Positions 1 through 11,800 of a stretch of DNA of 33,271 bases are shown one piece after another. Source of the DNA: Streptomyces sp. 8L (GTDB lineage Bacteria; Actinomycetota; Actinomycetes; Streptomycetales; Streptomycetaceae); contig NZ_JAIUKE010000097.1 in assembly GCF_020176795.1 (NCBI RefSeq), forward strand, positions 1 to 33,271, written 5' to 3'. The notes beneath the pieces are model-generated. The model ran no database searches, was not told the DNA's origin, and worked only from the letters and a program-made list of their open reading frames with translations. Both the position numbers and the translations under genes were made by a program. The stretch's first letter is position 1. Each line of letters begins with the position of its first letter.

Positions 1-1510
1 GCCCCGACGCAACCACAACCCCCCGAACCCCATGCACCGCACGATCAACCACCAACGAATACGCAACATCCACCAACGCCACATCCGGCCGCCCCACCAC
101 AAACGACCGCAAACGAGCCGCCTGACCACACAACGACCCCGACCCACGACCCGACAACACAAACGGCAACACCGCGGACGACTGCCCGCTGTCCGCTTCA
201 CCGGCCTCAGGTTCCCCGTTCGGGGCGGTCGAGGCGGACGGGGCCTCACCGATGACCAGGTGGCAGTTCGTGCCGCCCATGCCGAAGGAACTGACACCGG
301 CGATCAAGGGGCTGTCGGGCGCTTCCCACGGGCCGAGGCCCTGCTGCACTCGAAGGTTGAGCTCGTCCAGCGCGATCCCCGGGTTGGCCAGCTCGAAATT
401 GAGGCTGGCCGGGAGTTCGCGATGGCGGATCGACATCGCCACTTTGATGAGGCCGGCGATCCCCGCGGCCGCCCCCAGATGCCCCAGGTTCGTCTTGACC
501 GAGCCGACGGGCAGCGGTCGCGTGCGCGGCCGGTCCGAGCCGACGACGGCACCGAGCGCGGAGGCCTCTACCGGGTCCCCTGCGGGTGTTCCCGTTCCGT
601 GCAGCTCGACGTATTGGAGCTGCGTGGCACTGATTCGAGCGCGCTCGTGGGCGCGGCGCAGGACGTCTCGCTGTGCGAGCTCGTCGGGCTGGGTCAGGGC
701 GTGGCCGTCGCCGCCGTGGTTGACCGCGCTGCCGAGAATCACGCACTGCACGGTGTCGCCCTCGGCGAGGGCGTCCTCCAGCCTCTTGAGCACGACCAGG
801 CCGCCGCCCTCGCCCGGCACGTAGCCGTTCGCGCGGGCGTCGAAGGTGTAGCAGCGGCCGTCCGGTGACAGTGGCCCCCAACGGTCCGCGATGTCCATGG
901 ACTCCGGCAGCAGGTTGAGCTGCACGCCGCCCGCGACGGCGAGGTCCGACTCGCCGGTGAGCAGGCTCTGGCAGGCCAGGTGAACGGCGACCAGCGAGGA
1001 CGACTGACCGCTGTCGATACCCACACTGGGCCCGTGCGCGTCCAGGAAGTGGGAGAGCCGGTTGGCGATCACCGCACGTTCGATGCCGGGGTAGGTGTGC
1101 TGAGTCGCCGCACCGGAACCGTTTCGGTGCACGAGATGGGCGTAGTCGTCGGCGAAGACACCTACGAAGACACCGAGCCGGCCGCCACGCACGCGGTCCG
1201 GCACGATCCTCGCGTCCTCCAGCGCCTCCCACCCCAGTTCCAGCACGAGTCGCTGCTGCGGGTCGACGGACGCGGCCTCGCGGGCGGGAATGCCGAAGAA
1301 CTCGGCGTCGAACTCGTCGACGGCGTCGAGGAATCCACCCCGGGAGGGCGCGATCGGCCTGTCCGAGCCACGGCGTCCGGGCGGGCGCTCGGTGATCGCG
1401 TGGCGTCCCGCGGCCAGGAGCCGCCACAGCTGCCGAGGCCCGTCGGCGCCGGGGAATCGGCAGGACGCGCCGACCACCGCGATGGTGCCACGTTGATCCC
1501 GGACATCCAC
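1..1510 (-). CDS. Modular type I PKS, KSQ loading ketosynthase (N-terminal part, leaves the window)
   Basis: This is the first 503 codons of a polyketide synthase whose remainder lies beyond the left edge. The GTG start at 1510 is chosen because AAGGAGA sits 8 nt upstream and the KS fold starts at once (IAVVGASCRFPG), with no coiled-coil docking helix, as expected for a loading module. The ketosynthase has PQQRLVLELGWEALE, the HGTGTPAGDP motif (His304) and KTNLGHLGAAAG (His344), but the nucleophile motif reads DSGQSSSL with Gln169 instead of Cys. Known KSQ domains do not condense; they decarboxylate a malonyl or methylmalonyl unit on the loading ACP to make the starter. The KS-AT linker begins near residue 440; the AT and ACP are outside the window. 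Codon usage changes abruptly at about nt 175. The gene is divergent from the two other PKS genes. The KSQ call is firm; the starter unit cannot be read. Confidence 0.93.
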   Translation of the reverse strand, partial: MDVRDQRGTIAVVGASCRFPGADGPRQLWRLLAAGRHAITERPPGRRGSDRPIAPSRGGFLDAVDEFDAEFFGIPAREAASVDPQQRLVLELGWEALEDARIVPDRVRGGRLGVFVGVFADDYAHLVHRNGSGAATQHTYPGIERAVIANRLSHFLDAHGPSVGIDSGQSSSLVAVHLACQSLLTGESDLAVAGGVQLNLLPESMDIADRWGPLSPDGRCYTFDARANGYVPGEGGGLVVLKRLEDALAEGDTVQCVILGSAVNHGGDGHALTQPDELAQRDVLRRAHERARISATQLQYVELHGTGTPAGDPVEASALGAVVGSDRPRTRPLPVGSVKTNLGHLGAAAGIAGLIKVAMSIRHRELPASLNFELANPGIALDELNLRVQQGLGPWEAPDSPLIAGVSSFGMGGTNCHLVIGEAPSASTAPNGEPEAGEADSGQSSAVLPFVLSGRGSGSLCGQAARLRSFVVGRPDVALVDVAYSLVVDRAVHGVRGVVVASG

Positions 1511-1706
1511 CCGGATCGTCTCCTTCCACGTCTCACGTCTCGTCGTGCGGGGTCACGGCGGCGACCGCCGGACACAGTGGGTTCTCAGAGGCCCCGCCGG
1601 GGCGGAGGTACGGCACAACCGGCGCGGTGTGATTCCCACACGCCGCACCACCACCGGTCCGCGGAAGGGAAATCCTCGGCGTGGCCGTGCGGCAGGACGT
1701 GATCGA

Positions 1707-1732
1707 TCGAATAGGGGGAAAATCGAATAGGG
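1707..1732. promoter_or_regulatory. Direct repeat upstream of the KSQ gene
   Basis: TCGAATAGGG occurs twice (1707-1716 and 1723-1732), start to start 16 bp, about 200 bp upstream of the GTG at 1510. It lies in an AT-richer patch of the gap between the PPOX gene and the PKS. A regulator binding direct repeats is one explanation; no regulator is identified. An 8-bp inverted repeat, GCCGTGAG / CTCACGGC, also lies at 1754-1761 and 1806-1813. Confidence 0.35.
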
Positions 1733-1812
1733 TAAAGCAGACTGGAGAACGGTGCCGTGAGCGCGATACGCGCGCACACCGTGCTCGGCCGTAGCGCGTC
1801 GGATTCTCACGG

Positions 1813-1960
1813 CCGGATGACCGCGTAACCGGATAACCGCGCAACTGGGTTGCCGCGCAACCGGATAACCGAAGCTACCGGATTACCGAAGCTACGGGAT
1901 TACCGCGCAACCGGATAACCGTCGCAACTGGTCTACCAACGCAACTGGGCTACCGCGCAC
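1813..1960. repeat. Imperfect 16-17 bp tandem repeat, nine copies
   Basis: Nine consecutive units of 16 or 17 bp follow the pattern CCGGATaACCGcgcAA. Units 1, 2, 4, 5, 6 and 7 keep the GGAT core, and the others begin CTGGg or CTGGt. The array lies between the stop of the PPOX gene and the start of the KSQ gene, so it is non-coding. The rest of the 1511-1974 gap shows no gene. The function is unknown; see findings. Confidence 0.8.
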
Positions 1961-1974
1961 CACATTTCAATCGG

Positions 1975-2496
1975 TCAGGACTGTGGAAAGTCCCACCGGG
2001 TCGCGGTCTCCCAACCGGCGATTCCGGTCCACCCGTAGACCCGCTCGGGATTCAGCCGGAACACCGGCGCGCTCTGGCCGAAACGCGTGTGGACGCGGTC
2101 CTCGCTCACCGAGAGCTCCCAGTCGTACTTCGCCCCGACGCCTTCGGCGAGCACGTTGATGTCGTCGTCCCCGATCACTCGGGAGCAGCTGCCCTCGATC
2201 ATCAGCACATCCTCGCCGACCTGCACGTTCACAGAGGCCCGCGGGTTGGTCCTCAGGAATTCGCCGCAGCGGTTCTGGCTGGAGAACCAGAAGGTGTTCC
2301 GCTCCCAGACACCCCACAGGGGCCTGCTGTGCGGGCGTCCGTCCGGGCTGGTGGTGACCAGCCAGTAGGTGGGCGCTGACTGGAGCAGATTCTCCGCCCA
2401 GCCCCAGGGCTGGGTGGGGCCCGGCGCGGTCTGGCTGAAGAGGAAAGCCGATGTCCCCTTCGGCTCCTCTTTGTTCTTCAACACCTCGGCAGTCAT
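1975..2496 (-). CDS. Pyridoxamine 5'-phosphate oxidase (PPOX) family split-barrel protein
   Basis: A 173-aa protein of the flavin/F420-binding split beta-barrel class. Family signs are [19 protein letters not shown], then [20 protein letters not shown] (barrel strands with the RPH..P.WGVW pattern), then a run ending [13 protein letters not shown]. The start at 2496 is preferred over in-frame ATGs further upstream because AAGGGA lies 7 nt before it and the fold begins soon after. Family members bind FMN or F420 and carry out small redox reactions, or act only as binding proteins; the substrate cannot be told. It is transcribed in the same direction as the KSQ gene but separated by 464 bp of repeat-rich DNA, and is divergent from the bimodular PKS. 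It could be a tailoring enzyme of the polyketide, but position is the only argument. Confidence 0.8.
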   Translation of the reverse strand: MTAEVLKNKEEPKGTSAFLFSQTAPGPTQPWGWAENLLQSAPTYWLVTTSPDGRPHSRPLWGVWERNTFWFSSQNRCGEFLRTNPRASVNVQVGEDVLMIEGSCSRVIGDDDINVLAEGVGAKYDWELSVSEDRVHTRFGQSAPVFRLNPERVYGWTGIAGWETATRWDFPQS

Positions 2497-2864
2497 GTTG
2501 CTGTCCCTTCGCTCGTCCGCTGCGGGCGACCAGCGAGACGCACCGCTCTGGCTCTCGCGGTTCATGCTCGCAGCGCGACCGCGACACCGACACCCCAAAA
2601 GAACCCGTGACAACCGGGAGTGCGACTAGGGGGGTTAGGGGGTGCCCGCGCAGGCATCGCGAGCGCATGGTTGATCACGCGAGCCGTCCGGAGGCGGTCT
2701 TGGTCGTGGTCCCGCCCAAACCTTTTCGGCGCGCGTCATCCGCCGGACCGCCGACCTCAGCAGACGCCTGCCACGTGTCCAGGCACGACAAGTCCGGGGT
2801 ACGCCGGACCACTCCGGGGTCCCCCGGGCCACTGGAACAGACAGAGACAGATGGGGTTGCTCCT
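2497..2864. promoter_or_regulatory. Divergent control region between PPOX gene and bimodular PKS
   Basis: A 368-bp gap between divergent starts must hold promoters for both directions. An inverted repeat GTCCGG-GGTACG-CCGGAC lies at 2792-2809, about 55 bp before the PKS ATG, followed by another TCCGGGG. It is a candidate operator. No convincing -35/-10 pair was found by eye. Confidence 0.4.
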
Positions 2865-5800
2865 ATGGAGAACGAGGACAAGCTTCGCCAGTACCTCAAG
2901 TTGGTCACGAGCGACCTCTACCAGGCTCGCAAGAAGATCACCGAGAGGGAGGCCCAGGACACCGAGCCGATCGCCATCGTCTCGATGGCCTGCCGGTTGC
3001 CCGGCGACGTCTGGTCGCCGGAGGACCTCTGGGAGCTGGTCGCCAGTGGCACCGACGCGATCGGCGACTCGCCGACCGACCGGGGCTGGGACATGGACAG
3101 CATCTACGACCCTGAGCCCGGAAAGCCCGGAAAGACGTACACCCGCGAGGGTGGCTTCATGTCCGGCCTTGCCGACTTCGACGCGGGCTTCTTCGGCATC
3201 TCCCCGCGCGAAGCTCTCGCCATGGACCCGCAGCAGCGGATCGTCCTTGAGGCGGCCTGGGAGTCGTTCGAACGTGCCGGCATCGACCCGGAGACCCTCC
3301 GCGGCACCGAGACAGGTGTGTTCATCGGATCGAACACCCATGACTACGTGCCGTTGACCGTCACGGCGCCCCGGGAGGTCGACGGGTATCTGCTGCTGGG
3401 CAACGCGCCCAGTGTGCTCTCCGGCCGCGTCGCCTACACGTTCGGCTTCGAGGGCCCCGCCGTCACCGTCGACACCGCCTGTTCCTCTTCGCTGGTCGCG
3501 ATGGACTACGCCGTACGGGCCCTGCGCCGCGGCGAGTCCACGATGGCCGTGGTCGGCGGTGTCGCGTCGATGTGCTCGCCCCTGGTCATGGTCGACTTCA
3601 GCCGGCAGCGCGGGATCGCGCCCAACGGCCGGTGCAAGGCGTACGCGGACACCGCGGACGGCACCGGCTGGTCGGAGGGGGTCAGTCTGATCCTGCTTGA
3701 GCGGCTCTCCGACGCGCGGGCCAACGGCCATCCGGTGCTTGCCGTCATCCGTGGTTCGGCGATCAACCAGGACGGAGCCTCCAACGGTCTGACCGCTCCC
3801 AACGGCCCTGCCCAGCAACGGGTCATCGAGGCGGCGCTGGCCGACGGCCGGATTCCGATGGAGCAGGTCGACCTGGTGGAGGGGCACGGCACCGGTACCC
3901 GGCTGGGCGACCCGATCGAGGCACAGGCCCTGCTGGCCACCTACGGCCGCAAGAAGAAGGACGGCGAGCCACTGTGGCTGGGCTCGCTGAAGTCGAACGT
4001 GGGTCACACCCAGGCGGCCGCGGGCGTCGCCGGTGTGATCAAGGCTGTGATGGCCATGCGCCACGGCGTCCTGCCCAAGACACTGCACGTGGACGAGCCG
4101 ACGCACGAGGTGGACTGGTCGGCCGGCGGGGTCAAGGTGCTGACCGAGAACCGCCCGTGGCCGGAGAACGAGTGGCCGCGCCGGGCGGGTGTGTCGTCGT
4201 TCGGCATGAGCGGCACCAACGCGCACGTCATCCTTGAGCAGGCGCCCGCGCCAGAGGCGGTCGAGGCCGAGCCGGTGAGCGCGCGGCCGACCTCACTGCC
4301 CTTCCTGCTCTCCGCCCGTACTCCGGGGGCCCTGGCCGGTCAGGCGGCGCGGCTTCGTGACTGGCTCGCCGACGAGAACGTCTCCCTGCTCGACGTCGCG
4401 AAGTCGCTCGCGCTGCACCGGGTGACGTTCGAGCACCGCGCCGCCGTGGTCGCGGGCACCAAGGAGGAGCTGCTCGCCCAGCTCGACCTGCTGGCCGGTG
4501 GCGGCAGCGGTGCCACGGCGGTCGCCGGCACCGAGCGCCGCGGCCTCACCGCGGTGATGTTCCCCGGGCAGGGCTCGCAGCGCACCGGCATGGGCGCCCA
4601 GCTCGCGGCCGCCTTTCCCGTCTTCGCCACGGCGTACGCGGAGGTGCTGGAGCGGCTCGACCCCGAGCTGCCGCGGATCATCGCCGAGGGCGGCCCGACG
4701 CTGGATCGCCCCGAGTACGCGCATCCCGCGCTGTTCGCGATCGAGGTGGCGCTCTACCGCCTGGTCGAGTCGTGGGGTCTGCGGCCCGACCATCTGCTCG
4801 GCCAGTCCTGCGGGGACATCGCGGCGGCGCACGTCGCGGGTGTGCTGTCGCTTGAGGACGCGGCCACCATGGTCACCGCCCGAGCACGGCTGATCCAGAC
4901 TTCGTCGGCCGGCATGATGGCCACGGTCGCGGCCGGCGCCGACGTGGTGGAGCCGGTCATCGCCGGCATCGAGGGCGTGTCCCTCGCGGGGATCAACAGC
5001 CCGAGCGCGGTCACCCTTTCGGGGCTGACGGGCCCGGTCGAGGCAGCTGTGGCGCGGCTGGCGGAGCTCGGGCACGCGTCCCGCACGCTGCGGGTCGGCG
5101 TCGCGGGCCACTCGGTCACGATGGAGCCGATCCAGGCCCAGTTCCGGGCCGTGGTGGAGACCTTGACCTACTCGCCGCCGGCCATCCCCATGGTGGTGCC
5201 CGCCGAGGTGCTGTGCACCCCCGAGTTCTGGGTCCGGCAGATGCGCGACCCGGTGGACCTGGTCGGCGGCGTGGCCCGGCTGCGCGAGCGCGGCGTCACC
5301 CGGCTCATCGAACTGTCGCCCGCCGCGTCGATGAGCGGCCACGTGCGCGAGTGCTATGGCGACGAGCCGGTGGTGGTCACGCCGTCCCTCCGCAGCCGGC
5401 GCGACGAGGTGGAGTGCGTTGCCGTGGCGCTGGCCACCCTGCACAACGCGGGCGTCGAGGTGGACTGGGCGGCCTTCTTCGCCGGCACCGGGGCGCGACG
5501 CGTCGACCTGCCCACCTACGCGTTCGAGCACGAACGCTTCTGGCTCGAGACCAGCCACGTCGGGGGGCACGACCTCAGCTCGGTCGGCCTGCGCTCGGTG
5601 GACGCGCCGCTCCTGGGCGCCGGCGTCTCGCTCGCCAACGACGGCGGCTTCCTGTGCACCGGCCGCTTGTCGCTCTCGACCCAGCCGTGGCTCGCCGACC
5701 ACACCCTGTTCGACCGTACGCTGCTGCCCGGCACCGCGTTCGTGGAGTTCGCGCTGCGCGCGGCGGACCAGGTCGGCTGTGAGCTGGTCGAGGATCTGAC

Positions 5801-8800
5801 CATCGAGGCCCCGCTGCTGCTGGAGCGGGGCGGTGTGGCGCTGCAGATCGTGGTCGGCGAGCCGGAGGAGTCCACCGGCCGACGGTCGATCACCGTCTGG
5901 TCGCAGCAGCAGGACCCGGACTCCCCGGACACCGACGCGGCCTGGACACGGCACGCGAGCGGCTTCGTCTCGGGGAGCGCTGGTGTGAGCCGCGACGACC
6001 CCGAGATGGCCGCGTGGCCCCCCGCCGGTGTGGAGGAGGTCGAGCTCGGTGATCTCTATGAGACCTTCGCCGCGGCCGGGTACGGCTACGGGCCGGTGTT
6101 CCGCGGTCTGAAGGCCGCCTGGCGGCGTGACGGGGAGGTCTTCGCGGAGGTGGCGCTGCCCGAGCACGTGAGTGACGCGGGCGCCTACGGCATACATCCC
6201 GCCCTGCTCGACGCCGCCCTGCACGCGGTCGCTGTCACCGGTACCGCCCAGGGCGCTGTCCCCTTCGTGTGGTCCGGCGTCCGGCTGTACGCCGTCGGTG
6301 CCTCCGCGCTGCGGGTCCGGCTGACCCCGGTGGGGACCGACACGGTGTCCCTGCTGGTCGCCGACGGGACCGGCCGTACGGTGCTGTCCGTCGACTCGCT
6401 GACCTTGCGGCCCGCCACCGCGCAGCAGATCGCCGCGAGTGCTCCCCCGTCCCACGACTCCCTCTATGAGATCGAGTGGATCTCCGCGGGTGAGGTGGAG
6501 GCCTCGTCGCCCACCGGCTGGGCGAGCCTGGGCGGCGGCGCGCCCGGGACGGGCACGGCGTACGCGGGCTTCTCCGCGCTGCGGGCCGCTCTCGACGCCG
6601 GGGGCGAGGTGCCCACTGTGGTACTGGCCGCTCCCGGTGACGGCGACCACGACGACGTGGCCGCGAGCGTGCACGCGGGTGTCAACGAGATGCTGGAACT
6701 GGTGCGCCACTGGCTGGCGGACGAACGGCTGGCCGGCTCACGGCTGGTCCTGGCCACCCGTGGCGCGTTGGCCACGTACGAGGGCGAACCCGTCCATGAT
6801 CTGATCGGCGCGGCCCTGCACGGCCTGTTCCGCTCGGCACGTGCCGAGAACCCGGGCCGGTTCGCCCAGGTCGACCTCGCGCCCGGCGAGCCCGACTCGG
6901 CCGTGTTGGCGGCGCTCGGCGCCGGGGAGGACGAGGTCGCCGTACGCGCGGGCACGCTCCTGGTGCCGCGCCTGGCCAAGGTCTCCTCCTCGACGACGCT
7001 CGCCGTGCCGGCGGAGTCGGCCGCCTGGCGCCTGTCCGCCCCCGACCCCGGCACTTTCGACGGGCTCGCCCTGATCGAGTCGCCGGAGGCGGTCGCCCCC
7101 TTGGCCGAGGGCGAGGTGCGAGTGGCCGTCCGGGCCGCCGGGCTGAACTTCCGGGACGTCATGTCCACCCTGGGCCTGGTCAGCGGTCAGGAGGTGCTCG
7201 GCGGCGAGGCGGCCGGCGTGGTGACCGAGGTCGGTCCCGGAGTCGTCGGCCTGAGGCCCGGGGACCGGGTGATGGGCCTGTTCTTCGGGCCGTTCGGGCC
7301 CCAGGCGGTGGGCGATCACCGGATGGTGGTTCCGATCCCGGACGGCTGGTCGTACCTCCAGGCCGCGACCGTGCCGATCACCTACCTGACCGCGTACTTC
7401 GGGCTCGTCGACGTGGCAGGCCTGCGACCGGGCGAGTCCGTGCTCGTCCACGCCGCCGCCGGTGGCGTCGGCACAGCGGCCGTGCAGCTGGCCGCCCATC
7501 TGGGTGCCGAGATCTTCGCGACCGCCAGCCCCGGCAAGTGGGCGGCCGTCCAGGAGCTCGGCATCCCCCGCGAACGCATCTCGAACTCCCGCACCGCGCG
7601 GTTCGAAACGGATCTGCTCGGCGCCACCGAGGGCCGCGGCGTCGATGTGGTCCTCAACTCGCTCACCCACGAGCTCGTGGACGCCTCGCTGCGGCTGCTG
7701 CCGCGCGGCGGCCGGTTCGTCGAGATGGGCAAGACCGACATCCGCGACGCCGACTGGGCGGCCGGGGCGTACCCCGGTGTGCGCTACCAGGCGTTCGACC
7801 TGCTCGGGGTGGCGCCGGAACGGGTGCACGAGATGCTGGTCGAGCTGCTCGACCTGTTCGGCCGTGGCGCTCTGACCCTGCCTCCGATCACCACCTGGGA
7901 TGTCCGTCGGGCTCCTGACGCGTTGAGGTTCCTCAGCCAGGCGCGGCACATCGGCAAGATCGCGCTGACCGTCCCGGTGCCCGCCGATCCGGCCGGGACC
8001 GTGCTCCTGACCGGCGCCTCCGGTGCGCTGGGCGGCCTGGTCGCCCGGCACTTGGTCGCCGAGCACGGCGTACGCAACCTCGTGCTGGCGAGCCGGCGCG
8101 GCCCGGACGCCCCCGGCGCCGCCGGGTTCGCCGCCGAGCTGACCGGGCTCGGCGCCTCGGTGACGACGGTCGCCTGTGACGTGTCCGACCGCGAGTCGCT
8201 GCTCGGGGTGCTGGCCGCGATCCCCGCAGAACATCCGCTGACCGCGGTGGTGCACATCGCGGGCACCAGCGACGACGGCCTCATCGGCTCGCTGACGACC
8301 GAGCAGGTCGACGCCGTGCTGCGGCCCAAGGTGGACGCCGGCTGGCTGCTGCACGAGCTGACCTCGGACCTCGATCTCTCCGCCTTCGTGCTGTTCTCCT
8401 CCGCCGTCGGGGCGTTCGGCGCGCCGGGCCAGGCCAACTACGCCGCCGCCAACGCGTTCCTGGACGCTCTGGCCCGGCACCGCCGCGCGTTGGGGCTGCC
8501 CGCCGTCTCGCTCGACTGGGGTCTGTGGGCCGCCGCGAGCAACATGACGACCTCCCTGGGGGAGGCCGACTGGGAACGGATGACACGCGCCGGCATCAAG
8601 GCGATGTCCGAGGAGGAGGGCCTGGCCCTCTACGACGCGGCCTTCACCGTCGGCGCCCCTGTGGTGCTGCCGGTCCGGCTCGACCTGGCGGCGTTCCGCG
8701 GTCAGGTGCCGCCCCTGCTGCGCAACCAGGTCTCCGGGCGGGTGCGGCGCAGTGCCGTGGCGAGCGGCGGCGACGCCAGTTCGTGGACGCGCCGTCTGCT

Positions 8801-11800
8801 GGCCCGCCCGCCGGGCGCCCGGCAGCGGATCGTGCTGGACGCTGTCGCCGCCGAGGCCGCGGCCGTGCTCGGGCACACGTCGGCGTCGCGTCTGTCGCCG
8901 GACCGCACCTTCAAGGACATCGGTTTCGATTCGCTGGCCTCGGTGGAGCTGCGGAACCGGATCAGCGCGTTCACCGGCCTGCGGCTGCCGGCGACGGTGG
9001 TCTTCGACTACCCGGACCTCACGTCGCTCGCCGAGTACGTGCTCGGCGCGGTGGTCAGCGCCGGCTCCCCCGCGCCCGCGGCACCCGCCGTCAGGGCGGG
9101 CACCGGCGGCGACGCGATCGCCATCGTCGGCATGGCCTGCCGCTACGGCGGCGGAGCCGACTCGCCCGAGGCGTTGTGGGCGATGGTCGAGGAGGGCCGG
9201 GACGCCGCCGCGGAGTTCCCGTCCGACCGCGGCTGGAACCTGGCCGAGCTGTTCGATCCCGAGCCCGGCCGCTCCGGCACGACCAACGCGCGGGCGGCCG
9301 GCTTCCTGCCCGGCGCGACCGAGTTCGATCCCGAGTTCTTCGGCATCTCACCCCGTGAGGCCACCGCGATGGACCCGCAGCAGCGTCTGCTGCTCGAATC
9401 GGCGTGGGAGGCGTTCGAGCGTGCCGGTATCGACCCGTTGGCACTGCGCGGCTCGAAGACCGGTGTGTTCGTCGGCCTCAGTGCCCATGACTACGGCAAC
9501 CTGCTCGCGCGCGAATCGGGCGGTCTCGACGGCCACCTGCTGACAGGAACGGCGGCGAGCGTGGCCTCGGGCCGCATCGCGTACGAATTCGGCCTTGAGG
9601 GGCCCGCGTTGACGGTCGACACCGCCTGTTCGTCCTCGCTGACCACGGTGCACATGGCGGCCCAGGCGCTGCAGACCGGTGAGTCCGACCTCGCGCTGGC
9701 CGGCGGTGTGGCCGTGATGTCCACACCGGTGGTGTTCCAGGAGTTCGCGCTGCAGGGCGGCCTCTCCGCGGACGGCCGCTGCCGGGCGTTCGGCGCGGAC
9801 GCGGACGGCACCGGCTGGGCCGAGGGCGTCGGGCTGCTCGTACTGGAGCGCCTGTCGGACGCCCACCGCAACGGCCACCAGGTCCTCGCGGTGGTGAAGG
9901 GTTCCGCGGTGAACCAGGACGGCGCCTCCAACGGGCTGACCGCGCCCAACGGCCGCTCGCAACAGCGGGTGATCCGCGAGGCGTTGGCCCACGCGGGTGT
10001 CTCCGCCGCCGAGGTGGACGTCGTGGAGGGACACGGCACCGGCACCAGGCTCGGCGACCCGATCGAGGTGCAGGCGCTGCTGGCGACGTACGGGCGGGAG
10101 CACACCGAGGAAACACCGCTCTGGCTCGGCTCTCTGAAGTCGAACCTGGGCCACGCGCAGGCGGCCGCCGGCGTGGCCGGGGTGATCAAGATGGTCCAGG
10201 CGCTGCGGCACGGCCTGCTGCCCCGGACCCTGAACGCCGACGAGCCCACCCCGCACGCGGACTGGTCGGACGGTGCCGTGAAGCTGCTGACGGCGGCGCA
10301 GCGGTGGCCGGAGCGCGACCGACCCCGGCTCGGCGCCGTCTCCGCGTTCGGAATCAGCGGCACCAACGTGCACATGGTGCTGGAGCAGGCACCGGAGCCC
10401 GGCACGCCGCCCACTCCGCCCGCGCCCGATCGGGTGCTCGCGCCGTCCGTCAAGCCGTTCGTCCTCTCGGCGCGCGGCGCGGCGGCACTGCGCGGTCAGG
10501 CGACCAGGCTCAGTGCCCACTTGGCCGAGCACCCGGAGGTGGACCTCGACGCGCTCGGCCGCTCGCTCAGCGGCCGGGCGGCACTGGAGCACCGGGCCGT
10601 GGTGCTCGCCGAGGACCTGGGCACGCTGACCGCGGGGCTCACCGCGATCGCCGCCGGCACGGCGGACTCCAGCGAGGACGTCGTGCTGGGCGACGGCGGT
10701 GACGCGGACCGGCCGGTCTTCGTCTTCGCGGGCCAGGGCGGCCAGTGGCCCGGCATGGCGCTCGACCTCTGGAACAGCAGCCCGCTGTTCGCCGCCGCGA
10801 TGACCGAGTGCGACGCGGCGCTGGCCCCGTACGTGGACTGGGACGGCGCCACCCTGTCGGACGTCCTCGCCGGCGCTCCGGGCGCGCCGAGCCTGGACCG
10901 GGTGGACGCGGTGCAGCCCGCGCTGTTCGCGGTGATGGTGTCCCTGGCCCGGCTGTGGCGCTCGCTCGGGGTCGAGCCCGCGGCGGTGGTCGGCCACTCC
11001 CAGGGCGAGATCGCGGCGGCCGTGGTGTCCGGCGTCCTCACGCCGGCCGAGGGCGCCCGTATCGCCGGGTTGCGCTCGCGTTTGATCGCCGGCCTGACCG
11101 AGCGCGGCGGGATGGGCTGGATCGGCCTGCCGGTCGCGCGTGTGGAGGAACGGCTCGCCGCGTACCCGGGGCTCGGCGTCGCCGCGGTCAACGGGCCGCG
11201 GTCGGTGGTCGTCTCCGGCGCCGCCGACGAACTGCGGAGCCTCATCGCGGCGCTCGCGGCCGAGGACGTCCGGGCGCGCATACTCCTCGTCGATTACGCG
11301 TCGCACTCGCACGGGGTGGAGGAGCTGCACGCCGAACTCGTCGACGCGCTGGCCGACATCGCGCCCGCCGAGGCAGAGGTGCCGTTCTACTCCACGGTCA
11401 CCGGCGGACGGGTCGACGGCACCGAGCTGGACGCCGAGTACTGGTATCGCAATCTTCGGGAGACGGTGCGCTTCAGCGCGGCCGTCGAGGCCCTGGTGGA
11501 CGACGGGCACAGCTGCTTCGTGGAGCTCAGCGCGCACCCGGCCCTCGTCGACGCGGTGGAGGCGGTCGCCGAGGCCCGGGGCGCCGAGGTCGCCGCGTCG
11601 TGGTCGTTGCGGCGGGACGGCGGTGACACCGAGTTCACCCGCTCCGCGGCCACGGCCTTCGTGCGCGGGGCAACGGTACGGTGGGACACGGCGTTTCCCG
11701 CCGGCGCACGCATCGACCTGCCCACGTACGCGTTCCAGCACCGCCGGCTGTGGGTCGAGGCCGCGGGCGCGGAGACCGCGAGCGCCGCCGACCTCGGACT

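Noticed and set aside
32..868. Plus-strand open frames opposite the KSQ gene
   Set aside because: The minus-strand frame carries the full ketosynthase motif set; the plus frames have none.
2451..2864. Upstream extension of the bimodular PKS frame
   Set aside because: The frame is open but the translation is Arg/Pro/Ser-rich without PKS character and overlaps the PPOX gene; the docking helix begins at 2865.
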